A stretch of DNA of 64,000 bases from Candidatus Berkiella aquae (GTDB lineage Bacteria; Pseudomonadota; Gammaproteobacteria; Berkiellales; Berkiellaceae): contig NZ_LKAJ02000001.1 in the NCBI RefSeq assembly GCF_001431295.2, forward strand, positions 62,001 through 126,000, written 5' to 3'. The notes below the pieces were generated by a model. The model searched no databases. It worked only from the letters and a program-made list of their open reading frames with translations, and was not told where the DNA came from. Shown here one piece after another: positions 36,487-45,543 of the stretch; position 1 is the first letter of the stretch, and the number at the start of each line of letters is the position of its first letter. A program made the position numbers and the translations under genes.

Positions 36487-37201
36487 AGCTATACATCGCT
36501 TTTAACAACGCAAGAAGCTCTAATACGGTAGCGGATTCTTCGCCAGAACCTAATGTTTGTTCTTGCCTTGAACGTGATATGTTTTGCAACAGGGTAGTCC
36601 AGTTGCCATTTAATTGTTGGGTCAGGGTTTGTAAGGCTTCTTTGGGATGAATTTCATGCTTGCCTTCTAGTTCTAAAATCGCCACGGCGCAAGCACGAAT
36701 AGGACCGCTAATATCGGCAATAATGTGCACTAGCTGCTCTTCGCGCAAGCTGACTAATGCATAATTTTCGCGTAAACGTAAAGTAAGATTGATGATGACT
36801 TGTTTTAAACGTGCAAGTGTCGCTTCTTTTGACACTTTAATGTCGCTAAACGGATCGGGGCCAAAAAGCACGCGATGGCGACTCAGAATATCCGTAAACT
36901 TTACCGCGAATGCATCGACTGCAATGGGGATTTCAGATTCCAGAATAAACATCACATTTAAACGAATAGCTGCGTGGTAAAGGCGCAGCTTTTCACGCAA
37001 AGGGTTAATGTGTGTTGTGTCGAAGGATTTTAAAACGAGGATCAGATTGACATCAGAAGTAAGGCGTAAACGCCCTTCGGCAGCAGAGCCGTAAAGTACA
37101 ATGGAGGTCAGGCTGTTTTGGCAAAAATCTTTAGCACTGTTGACAAAATCGATAAGACTTTGTTGTACATTCATGGGTAAATCTTGGATTTGATTCTGCA
37201 T
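36470..37201 (-). CDS. Nucleotidyltransferase-fold protein at head of the MNIO operon
   Basis: A 243-residue protein with the nucleotidyltransferase motif LYGSAAEGRLRLTSDVNLIL (GSx4G...SDVN). The first metal aspartate is present, but the usual DxD second position is Asn, so activity may be altered. A helical C-terminal half follows (about 130-243), as in kanamycin-nucleotidyltransferase-like proteins. AAAGGTG precedes the ATG. It is the first gene of a five-gene unit with gene overlaps. It could modify a small molecule or protein of the pathway, or act as a regulatory partner; no substrate is evident. Confidence 0.75.
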   Translation of the reverse strand: MQNQIQDLPMNVQQSLIDFVNSAKDFCQNSLTSIVLYGSAAEGRLRLTSDVNLILVLKSFDTTHINPLREKLRLYHAAIRLNVMFILESEIPIAVDAFAVKFTDILSRHRVLFGPDPFSDIKVSKEATLARLKQVIINLTLRLRENYALVSLREEQLVHIIADISGPIRACAVAILELEGKHEIHPKEALQTLTQQLNGNWTTLLQNISRSRQEQTLGSGEESATVLELLALLKAMYSYVQSA

Positions 37202-37303
37202 TCATCACCTTTCTCAAGAATTCCAGTTATTCTGACAAATGCGGTTTCGAAGTGCAATGTTCTTATTTAAAGGTCAGCATGTTGACTTATTGGGGTTGTC
37301 AAA

Positions 37304-37339
37304 TAAAGGAGTTAAGCGTAGTGACTTAACCCCTTTATC
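37304..37339 (-). terminator. Terminator-like hairpin downstream of the large hypothetical gene
   Basis: ATAAAGGAGTTAAG (37304-37317) and CTTAACCCCTTTAT (37326-37339) pair with one mismatch around an 8-base loop, starting 3 bases after the stop of the 679-residue gene. A T-run follows on the plus strand (TTTTT at 37341) and TTTATTTG on the minus strand. Confidence 0.7.
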
Positions 37340-37342
37340 TTT

Positions 37343-39382
37343 TTATCCTGTCTTTTTGGCTCGATGTTTTCTTTTTCGAGGTTTTTTATCATCCGTTTTC
37401 TTTTCTGAAGTATTGGTAGAGGTACTACGAGTTGTACTTGTTGCAACACTGCTAATCGATTTCTTATCATCCAATTTAAGCTGATTAAATGCGGTTACTA
37501 AAGTTTTATTTTGCCGACTTTTAGCATTCATTTTCGATATATGTCGTTGGGAGCTATTTTCATCTGCTAGTCGTAATTTTAACACAACAAGAAATAGACC
37601 TTGAACTTGATTTTCCAGATCTTCAATAATGGCTTGTACCATTTGTTTAGTAGATAAACCCGATGCTAAAAATTCAAGGGTACCTTGTTTAGCATCATCT
37701 CGAGACTGATTTCTTAAAACCCCTAACATCATTGATTTTGAAGTTCTCATATGTAATTCAGCTTGTAATTTAAGATGCTGGGTTGATATTCTGATGAACC
37801 TGATATTGGTATTCATTTCTTTGAGTAATTCACGAGGATAGGGTACATTTACTTGAGTATCATCTTCTTTTGTCTTAAGCAATCTATTACCTAAGGCAAA
37901 GGCATAATATTGTTGGGCTTCATATAAAAATTCAATTCGTGCCCTGAGCAGTTCTAATTCCATTCCAGTAGCAGATTGAGTTTTAATGTTCAGAACTTCC
38001 TCAAATTTTCTAGCTAATCTAATGCGCGTATTTAAATTTAATTCGTGGGATAAATTATCATGACTTTTAAGCGGATCAAGGGCTAGCTCTGTAAAAAGCT
38101 CATTGGCATCGCTGTTTCTGTGATCAATAGCAAAGTTATTATTCGACAACTCATTTAAACACTTGACTGCGCCGAAATGAAAGCACCATTGCGGAAAAGT
38201 TAGGCTCTTAGGCTCGTTTGATAGTTTAAGCAAAGTGGTGTCTGAGATTAAATTAAATGTCATTAATAATTTTAAGGTATCAACACTGTCTCTTTGTAGA
38301 ACCTCAGCTAAAAAATCATCTTGAAGCGGCAAAATACCTGCTTTAACAGCTAGAATATATTCTCTGGGACAACTAGAAGGTCCTGTTGCTGTGATAAAAT
38401 CAATGATTATTTCCACTAACCGTTGTTTAATGTTTAGTAAAGTAAAGCAATCTTTTTGAGACATAAAAGTGGAATTGTGACATTCAAACACTTTATTTAC
38501 CATCGTTTCAATTATTTTAGCTTTAGCATCAATTGTTTTAGCAGTATCAAAATGGGTCATGCATCTTAAACAGCTCTTTTGTAATTGTTCTAATGCAGAT
38601 TCTTTCCGCTTTTGGCGAGTTACCTTTTTTGGTGTTGGTTGTTCTTCAACTGATTCTGATGAGTTTTCTTCTTGAGAAGAAACGTTGGTACTTTGTTGAA
38701 CAACGGCAGTTGCTGCTAATTCATCACGATTCCAATCCTGCAATGTTTTCAGCATTCTGCTGTAAAAGCGCATCTCACTATTACGTAAGCTATAGCCTAA
38801 TATTTGCAACAACTTTAACGCTTGAATTTGTGCTTTAAGTAATTCTATATAAGTACTTCTTGTATTAATATCGTCTAAATAAGGACTAAGTTCCTTTAGC
38901 TTCAGTTCTGTTATATTGACTTGCTCAAGAATAGATTGAATTTGATTATTTTGCATTTCACGTATAAATAGTATGACAGAAAAGGCATTAATCGAATAAG
39001 CACGAATAGCTTCTAAGCTTGCAATATCTAACGAAGTAAAATCTCTCTCTCCTGAAACAAGCATGGGGTCCATCGTGATTCGATCAAGCGCATCACAATA
39101 TAAGTGGGTTACATATTCTTCACCTGTTTGTGTATCGGCTAATACTAAGGTGTAATGGTAGCAAGATTTGGTTTTTTCATCTTCTTTTTGAGGCATCGTG
39201 AAATGTTGATTAACAATCCTCATTTCTTTACCGTTGATGTTTAACCTTGTATGAACTAAAGGTAAATGCAGCAAATAATAAGGTTCATTTGAGTCTTTAA
39301 AATTTCGAGCTTCTAGCCTTGCTTCAAATTTTTCAATGAGACTCGTTCGAATAGGTTTATTTTGTTGTAATAAATGATACAT
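37343..39382 (-). CDS. Large uncharacterised protein with basic nuclear-signal-like tail
   Basis: A 679-residue protein with no recognised domain. It is helical and hydrophilic, without signal peptide or membrane segment. A Ser/Glu-rich linker with basic patch (TPKKVTRQKRKES) lies near residue 250, and the C-terminus is Lys/Arg-rich (DKKPRKRKHRAKKTG), like a nuclear localisation signal. A 15-base inverted repeat lies 69 bases upstream. Length, composition and neighbourhood suggest a secreted effector of a host-associated bacterium; nothing in the sequence states its activity. The ATG at 39382 has weak start signals. Confidence 0.65.
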   Translation of the reverse strand: MYHLLQQNKPIRTSLIEKFEARLEARNFKDSNEPYYLLHLPLVHTRLNINGKEMRIVNQHFTMPQKEDEKTKSCYHYTLVLADTQTGEEYVTHLYCDALDRITMDPMLVSGERDFTSLDIASLEAIRAYSINAFSVILFIREMQNNQIQSILEQVNITELKLKELSPYLDDINTRSTYIELLKAQIQALKLLQILGYSLRNSEMRFYSRMLKTLQDWNRDELAATAVVQQSTNVSSQEENSSESVEEQPTPKKVTRQKRKESALEQLQKSCLRCMTHFDTAKTIDAKAKIIETMVNKVFECHNSTFMSQKDCFTLLNIKQRLVEIIIDFITATGPSSCPREYILAVKAGILPLQDDFLAEVLQRDSVDTLKLLMTFNLISDTTLLKLSNEPKSLTFPQWCFHFGAVKCLNELSNNNFAIDHRNSDANELFTELALDPLKSHDNLSHELNLNTRIRLARKFEEVLNIKTQSATGMELELLRARIEFLYEAQQYYAFALGNRLLKTKEDDTQVNVPYPRELLKEMNTNIRFIRISTQHLKLQAELHMRTSKSMMLGVLRNQSRDDAKQGTLEFLASGLSTKQMVQAIIEDLENQVQGLFLVVLKLRLADENSSQRHISKMNAKSRQNKTLVTAFNQLKLDDKKSISSVATSTTRSTSTNTSEKKTDDKKPRKRKHRAKKTG

Positions 39383-39841
39383 AAGTTTAGTTCATCCTCG
39401 TTAATTGTATGGTGAGGATAATAGTCGAAAAATAAATTTATAAGAAGTATTTCGACAGATAATAATTTTTTATTACAAATAATTTATTATCTGTCGAACA
39501 AATTAAATTGAAACGCAATGATGACATGATGTTCACATGGAAAGAGAAAAAAGTATGAATTTCAACAGCCCCTGAAGATCTGGATGTTAAGCAGACATCA
39601 ATGTTAGCCAGGCCAGCCATTAAAAATAGTTATCAAACTTGTATCTCGACTCATACTACCTCTTTGCACATACCTCAATGTGTAGCTCATCACGAATTTG
39701 ATTAAAAAAATCAAAGAATATGCGAATAAAGGGTTTGTTTTTAAATTACGTTGAAACCTAACTTTGTTTCTTGTATAAAGCAAAACATGACAGGATATTC
39801 GAATATTTTGAATCAGTGATTATCAACAAGATAGGTAGTTT
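39383..39841. other. Intergenic region with a 15-base inverted repeat
   Basis: About 460 bases between divergent genes. The only clear structure is TTCGACAGATAATAA (39451-39465) and its exact inverse TTATTATCTGTCGAA (39484-39498), 18 bases apart, upstream of the 679-residue gene. It may be an operator or hairpin. The remainder is AT-rich and contains no supported gene. Confidence 0.65.
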
Positions 39842-40258
39842 ATGAATACTCAACTTCTTCAAGAAGCATTAGAGCAAAAAACGTTGCAGCGCTTAATGAC
39901 TTGCTAAAAAACGGTAGTCACTTTCTTATAAAAGAGCTAGAGAATGTGTTGGAGACCACTACTTGCGATTCACCAGAATTACTCTTCTTGCTGATTGAAA
40001 AAACGTTGCTCAATGATTTTCCCCATGATCTAAGAGGAATTTTTCTATTAGAACTTGCGGCTGAAAAGGGACACTTGAGTGTTGTGCAAGCGATATTAAC
40101 GCCTGATTTTATTGAAGATAATATTAAATCGATCATCACGGCGACTTAACTGGCGGCAGGGCACAATCGCAAAGAGGTGCTTAAATATTTGCTCGATATG
40201 AAATGCATTAAAAGAAATCCCCATTTTTTGCCGCAACATACCTCTGTGGCGATGTGTT
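39842..40258 (+). pseudogene. Ankyrin-like gene broken by frameshift and stop
   Basis: ATG at 39842 starts MNTQLLQEALEQK, then a shift in a run of A residues (about 39878) moves the frame to NVAALNDLLKNGSHFLIKEL. The continuation has an ankyrin pattern (LELAAEKGHLSVVQAIL) and reaches TAA at 40147-40149, after which the same frame reads LAAGHNRKEVLKYLLDMKC, again ankyrin-like. Two lesions separate coherent coding pieces, so it is a decayed ankyrin gene of perhaps 140 residues or more. It runs into the end of the convergent gene. Confidence 0.65.
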
Positions 40259-41075
40259 ATTTATTTGTGAATCGGCGTCTGATTCTCTCACGTTTGCTTT
40301 CGGAGGTTTCTGAAGGGTGCGCAGCTTCATCATCAAAAATAATTTCAATATGGGGATTAGAAGCAATATCTTGAACCAGTTCGCCATGCAAAAATGCAAT
40401 CTCTTGAGCTTTGTCATGGCAGAATTGTTTGAATGAAGATCGGGTATTATCTTTCTCGGCATATTTAGCGAACAGGTCGTACGCTGCTTCTAGTTTTATA
40501 ATCAAATTTATTTGCGGATTGTTATAAATTTGTTCTAGTTGGAACTTTATTCTTTCTAGTTCTCTTTTACGATAAAGAATGGTTGTATCGACAGGTTTGC
40601 CGCGATATTCATTATATATTTCTTGAAGATGATTCACATGCACATCAATTAATCTTACACAGTTTCTGGCGATATTGAAGGAGTTCAACATAGCATAATC
40701 AAAATCTCTCGATGGAATGGTTCCTTTCAAATGCATTGCACAAAACTGACGTAAAATCCAAGGATGAATAATGGTCGGCAGATCAAATCGAATGTTGAAC
40801 AAAGTCTCGGCTAATAATTGTATTTGTTCAATGATATAATCAGCATCCTCTTGTAAAAGAGGGCCTTCATTTTCTTTTTCTTCTGTGATGGATAGTACCA
40901 TTCCTTTCATTATGGCTAAAGCCGAATCACATTGTGCGTGCAAAGGTAACGCTGGCGAAATAAATTTAAACTTCTCTATTAACGTTCTAAAATACCATTC
41001 ACACACTTTGGGTTGTCGATGATTTAATAGGGTAATGATTTCATCAATCATGCTGTTGGTTGAGATTAATTTCAT
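40257..41075 (-). CDS. Uncharacterised helical protein
   Basis: A 272-residue soluble protein without recognised domain. It starts MKLISTNSMIDEIITLLNHR and is largely alpha-helical, with a charged segment YRKRELERIKFQLEQIY and a basic C-terminus (SKRERIRRRFTNK). No signal peptide or membrane helix is present. It is convergent with the broken ankyrin gene and upstream of nothing co-directional within 200 bases, so it is probably monocistronic. The build resembles other lineage-specific proteins of the window; function unknown. Confidence 0.6.
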   Translation of the reverse strand: MKLISTNSMIDEIITLLNHRQPKVCEWYFRTLIEKFKFISPALPLHAQCDSALAIMKGMVLSITEEKENEGPLLQEDADYIIEQIQLLAETLFNIRFDLPTIIHPWILRQFCAMHLKGTIPSRDFDYAMLNSFNIARNCVRLIDVHVNHLQEIYNEYRGKPVDTTILYRKRELERIKFQLEQIYNNPQINLIIKLEAAYDLFAKYAEKDNTRSSFKQFCHDKAQEIAFLHGELVQDIASNPHIEIIFDDEAAHPSETSESKRERIRRRFTNK

Positions 41076-41299
41076 TCGCAGCCCATACTGAATATTCTTG
41101 TAAACGAATTCATTATCGATAAACCCGTTTATTCAGTTAAAAGCCAGTAAAATTGAAAACGACCTATCATTGGAAGCGAATACTATCAGAAAGAGTTGGC
41201 CAACTGCAATACTTTCTAATATTTGTAGCAACACGGTTGTATACTATTGCGCTGTCATTAATATAGGCCAAAAGTTCGAATATAAAATAGATTTTGGCT

Positions 41300-44200
41300 T
41301 CAGGCGATAAGCTTTTTCTCTTTAGGAGAGAACGTTATCTTTTTATTAAAGATTTTATAAATTGCTGGGAGTACCAGTAGTGTTAATATCGTAGAAGAAA
41401 CAATCCCACCAATAACAACCGTTGCAAGAGGTTTTTGAATTTCTGAACCTGCCCCCACATTGATAGCCATAGGCAAAAAGCCTAGGCTGGCGACTAAAGC
41501 TGTCATCAGAATGGCTCTTGTTCGGGTAAGGGCCCCCTCAATAATCGCTTCATCCAGCGTATATCCTTGTGCTTGTAATTTTTTAATAAAGGCGACCATA
41601 ACAAGCCCATTTAATACCGCTATACCAGAAAGCGCAATAAATCCTACGCCAGCTGAAATGGAGAATGGCATATTTCTGAGCCAAAGCCCAGCAACACCAC
41701 CGGTGAGTGCCAGAGGAACACCCGTAAAAATAATGAGTGAAATTAATACTGAATCGAAAGCGACAAATAAAAGAATGAATACTAATAAGAGAGCGATAGG
41801 TACGACAATCATTAGGCGATTTTGCGCTGAAATTAGCTGTTCAAAGGTGCCACCATACTCAATCCAGTAACCGGTAGGTAATTTAATGTTAGATTTTGCT
41901 AGAGATTGCACTTCCTTTACAAAGCTGCCTAAATCTCTATCGCGAACATTGGCAGAAACGATAATTTTGCGTTTACCATTTTCTCGACTAATTTGATTGG
42001 GTCCATAGCTAATCGTAATATCGGCTACTTCTTTAAGCGGGATGCGATCGGGTTGATTGGTATCGGTTTTATAAGGCAATGGAATGGTCAAAAGCTCTAG
42101 CGCATTTAAATCCGATCGTAAGTAATCAGGTAATTTTACAATCAAATCAAATCGTTTATCGCCTTCAAATATTTTGCCAGCAACTTTACCGTTCATTGCC
42201 GTGCTGACGACATCTTGCACGGTCGCTAAATCTAAACCAAATTGCTTAAGTGCCATTTGATTAGGGGTGATATTCAGAAGCGGTAAACCCGTTGTTTGTT
42301 CGATCTTAATATCCTTCGCTCCTTGCGTTACTTTGAGTAAGGATTCAACTTCATTTGCAAGTTGTGAAAGAATTTCGGGATCATCTCCAAAAATCTTCAC
42401 TGCTAAATCGCTTCTTACGCCAGAGATAAGCTCATTAAAGCGCATCTGAATAGGTTGTGAAAACTCATAATTATTGCCAGGCACTTCTTTAAGAGCCGCT
42501 TCTATTTCTTTAACTAAGTCGGCTTGCGTTTTTTTAGGATTTAGCCATTGTGCACGTGGTTTTAGCATGACATAGGTATCGGCAACGTTGGGTGGCATTG
42601 GGTCGGTTGCAATGTCTGGGGTGCCAATTTTTGCAAAGGTTTCCTTCACTTCAGGTATTTTCTGTATAGCGGTTTCTACCTGTGCTTGCATTTGTATCGA
42701 CTGAGACAAACTGGTGCCTGGGATCCGCATAGCATGTAAAGCAATATCGCCTTCCTCCAAGTTAGGCATAAACTCTCTGCCTAAGCTCAAAAAGGTAAAA
42801 ATGCTGATGATGACAATCAATAATGAAGAGGCAATAATGGCTAATGGGTATTTCAAAGTCCATTTTAAAATAGGTGAATATAAAGTTTTAAACTTTCTAA
42901 TGATAATATTTTCTTCTTCGCTGACTCGCCCGTTCATGAATAATGCAACACTTGCAGGAACAAAAGTCAGACATAAGATAAGAGAAGAAATAAGGGCAAT
43001 AACAACCGTGAATGCCATTGGGTGGAACATTTTCCCCTCAATGCCGGTTAGTGAAAAAATAGGTAAATAAACGACAGTGATAATAATAATACCAAAGATA
43101 CTGGGTTTGATAACCTCTGCACTGGCGGAAGAAACTAAATGAAACCGCTCTTCTTTGCTAAGTGGTATAGCTCGTTCTTTTTGTGCAGCACTGATGCGCC
43201 GTAGACAGTTTTCAACGATAATAACGGCGCCATCGACAATTAATCCAAAATCTAATGCGCCAAGACTCATCAGATTGCCAGAAACTTTGTTGGCTACCAT
43301 GCCAGTAATCGTCATCAGCATTGAAATGGGAATAACGGCGGCAGTGATTAATGCAGCTCTTATGTTTCCAAGCAGCAAAGATAAAATAACAATAACCAGC
43401 ATTGCTCCTTCAACTAGATTTTTAGTCACGGTTGCAATCGTTTTGTCTACCAAGAATTTACGGTTATACACTTCCTTGGCAACGACGCCCTTCGGTAAAT
43501 TTTGATTAATTTGCTTAAGCTTATTCGCTACGCTAGTTGCAACTTCTTTGCTATTTTCACCGATTAACATCATGACTGTTCCAAGAACAATCTCATTTGC
43601 ATTTTGGGTCGCAGCTCCTGTTCTCAGGGGATACCCAAGTTCAACCGTGGAAATGTCACTAATTTTAATGGTAATTTCATCACGATTAGCGATCGGAATA
43701 TTTTTGATATCTTCGATATTTTTTACCTGCCCTGGAACTCGAATAAGGTATTGTTCACCATTTTTTTCAATGTACCCCGCACCAATGTTGTTGTTATTTT
43801 TTTCTAGTGCGGCGATAACCTCAGATATAGTCAAATCATAAGCAAGCAATTTATTCAGATCAGGAAGGATGTGTAACTGTTTTTCATAGCCACCAATGGT
43901 ATTTACCTCAATCACGCCCTTAATATTACGCAGCTGGGGACGAATGACCCAATCTTGTAAGGTTCGTAAATCCATCGGTGTGTAAGAAGTACCATCCGAT
44001 TTTTTGGCGCCAGGCTGTGCTTCAACGACGTACATAAAGATTTCACCAAGCCCCGTTGCTATAGGTCCAAGCGTAGGCTCAATGTTGGGGGGTAATTCAG
44101 TTTTGAGTTGCTGTAATCTTTCAGTGATCAGTTGCCTTGCAAAGTAAATATCGGTCTTTTCTTGAAAAACCACGGTAACTTGAGAAAGGCCATAGCGCGA

Positions 44201-44455
44201 GATTGAGCGCGTATAATCAAGCTTAGGCAAGCCTGCTAATCCAGTTTCTATAGGGTATGTAATTCGTTGCTCAATTTCTAGTGGTGAGTACCCTGGTGCT
44301 TCGGTGTTCACCTGTACTTGGATATTGGTAATATCAGGAACAGCATCGATTGAAAATTGCTTGAAATGATATATACCTAATCCGCATAACGCTAAAATAC
44401 CCAATAAGACTAACCAACGGTGCACAATAGAGAAATGGACAATCGATTTTAGCAT
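41300..44455 (-). CDS. CusA/CzcA-family heavy-metal RND efflux permease
   Basis: A 1051-residue HME-type RND pump. It starts MLKSIVHFSIVHRWLVLLGI, contains DFGLIVDGAVIIVENCLRR in TM4 (family motif with proton-relay Asp and Glu), KQFSIDAVPDITNIQVQVNT after TM1, and the MPNLEEGDIALHAMRIPGTS region of the periplasmic loop. Such pumps expel Cu(I)/Ag(I) or Zn/Co/Cd across the envelope. It follows the adaptor gene by 12 bases. No outer-membrane CusC/CzcC gene is next to it, so it may share the NodT-type factor or another TolC. Confidence 0.93.
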   Translation of the reverse strand: MLKSIVHFSIVHRWLVLLGILALCGLGIYHFKQFSIDAVPDITNIQVQVNTEAPGYSPLEIEQRITYPIETGLAGLPKLDYTRSISRYGLSQVTVVFQEKTDIYFARQLITERLQQLKTELPPNIEPTLGPIATGLGEIFMYVVEAQPGAKKSDGTSYTPMDLRTLQDWVIRPQLRNIKGVIEVNTIGGYEKQLHILPDLNKLLAYDLTISEVIAALEKNNNNIGAGYIEKNGEQYLIRVPGQVKNIEDIKNIPIANRDEITIKISDISTVELGYPLRTGAATQNANEIVLGTVMMLIGENSKEVATSVANKLKQINQNLPKGVVAKEVYNRKFLVDKTIATVTKNLVEGAMLVIVILSLLLGNIRAALITAAVIPISMLMTITGMVANKVSGNLMSLGALDFGLIVDGAVIIVENCLRRISAAQKERAIPLSKEERFHLVSSASAEVIKPSIFGIIIITVVYLPIFSLTGIEGKMFHPMAFTVVIALISSLILCLTFVPASVALFMNGRVSEEENIIIRKFKTLYSPILKWTLKYPLAIIASSLLIVIISIFTFLSLGREFMPNLEEGDIALHAMRIPGTSLSQSIQMQAQVETAIQKIPEVKETFAKIGTPDIATDPMPPNVADTYVMLKPRAQWLNPKKTQADLVKEIEAALKEVPGNNYEFSQPIQMRFNELISGVRSDLAVKIFGDDPEILSQLANEVESLLKVTQGAKDIKIEQTTGLPLLNITPNQMALKQFGLDLATVQDVVSTAMNGKVAGKIFEGDKRFDLIVKLPDYLRSDLNALELLTIPLPYKTDTNQPDRIPLKEVADITISYGPNQISRENGKRKIIVSANVRDRDLGSFVKEVQSLAKSNIKLPTGYWIEYGGTFEQLISAQNRLMIVVPIALLLVFILLFVAFDSVLISLIIFTGVPLALTGGVAGLWLRNMPFSISAGVGFIALSGIAVLNGLVMVAFIKKLQAQGYTLDEAIIEGALTRTRAILMTALVASLGFLPMAINVGAGSEIQKPLATVVIGGIVSSTILTLLVLPAIYKIFNKKITFSPKEKKLIA

Positions 44456-44467
44456 TTAAGCAGCTCA

Positions 44468-45433
44468 TTAATGGTCATGATCTACCCCACTCTTTTCAAG
44501 CTCTGACTTGATGACAAAGCTATTTTGAGTGACATAAGGTGTTCCCGGTTTAATGCCATTGAGAACTTCTACCCATTCTCCATCACTTCTGCCAAGTGTT
44601 AAAATTTTTGCTTCATAATAGGAGCCTTCCTTCGCGAAGACAACGGTATTATCACGAATCTTTTGTAAAGCAGATGTTTTAACGGCGAGTGGAACTTCAA
44701 CTTTTGAAATAAGCACACTCCCTTTTATAATCATTCCTGCTTTCCAAGCATTTTGATTATTGGCAAGTTCTGCAATTGCTAAAACTGATTGGGTTGCGGG
44801 ATCAACAGTGGGAGATAAGAAATTGATCGTTGCATTAGCACTTTGCCTTTCATCTAACGTTTGAACGATCACAGGGTCGCCGATTTTGATTTGAGAGATG
44901 TCCTTTGTGAAGACATGAAATTTCGCCCAAATCGTCGATAAATCAGAGATGGTAAATAAAGGTTTATCTAATGCTACATCACCGATATTGGTGTTGCGGG
45001 TGATGATAATTCCATCTTGTGGTGCATTAATGTTATACGATTCTAAAGTACCGTTGCTTTCAATTTTAATAAGCGATTGATCTTTCTTGACCGATTCTCC
45101 GACGTTGGTAAAAATTTCATTTACAACACCGGGAAACCTGGCTCTTACATCAACCGTTTTATTGGCATTGAGTACAATTTGACCTGTCAGATTAACCTTG
45201 TCGCTGATTGGCGCAGGTCCTGCGATTTCCGTTTTAATACCTGCCGCTTCTGCGGCGGCAGGTGAAATGGTTATGCGCTCTTCATGGGGTTGATCGAGCT
45301 TTGAGCCGGATTCACTGTGCTCCGCTGCGAATGAAGTGTTAATAAAGCTGAATGGATAATCAGGCGCAGGGAAAAAATGATGAGTCATAAAATGACATGT
45401 AGCCCAGACGCCAAGGCACTTTATTGTTCGCAT
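44468..45433 (-). CDS. CusB/CzcB-family periplasmic adaptor
   Basis: About 321 residues. It has an N-terminal signal or anchor segment, then ITISPAAAEAAGIKTEIAGP, the lipoyl-type halves (VRARFPGVVNEIFTNVGESV and YNINAPQDGIIITRNTNIGD), and a beta-barrel region ending AVKTSALQKIRDNTVVF. The tail is VDHDH. ATG 45433 with AAGGAAG upstream is preferred over an ATG 7 codons earlier, which lies within 10 bases of a TATAAT-like box. That box sits in the short palindrome CTATAATATAG. The gene pairs with the downstream CusA-like permease. Confidence 0.88.
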   Translation of the reverse strand: MRTIKCLGVWATCHFMTHHFFPAPDYPFSFINTSFAAEHSESGSKLDQPHEERITISPAAAEAAGIKTEIAGPAPISDKVNLTGQIVLNANKTVDVRARFPGVVNEIFTNVGESVKKDQSLIKIESNGTLESYNINAPQDGIIITRNTNIGDVALDKPLFTISDLSTIWAKFHVFTKDISQIKIGDPVIVQTLDERQSANATINFLSPTVDPATQSVLAIAELANNQNAWKAGMIIKGSVLISKVEVPLAVKTSALQKIRDNTVVFAKEGSYYEAKILTLGRSDGEWVEVLNGIKPGTPYVTQNSFVIKSELEKSGVDHDH

Positions 45434-45543
45434 GAATAACTTCCTTGTTTTCATACCTATATTATAGTGCGTAGTTAGCTTGCAAGTCAGGGGATTTGTG
45501 AGAGGGGAGCCCTCTCACGAACAAAGCGAATAAGTAAGAAAGG

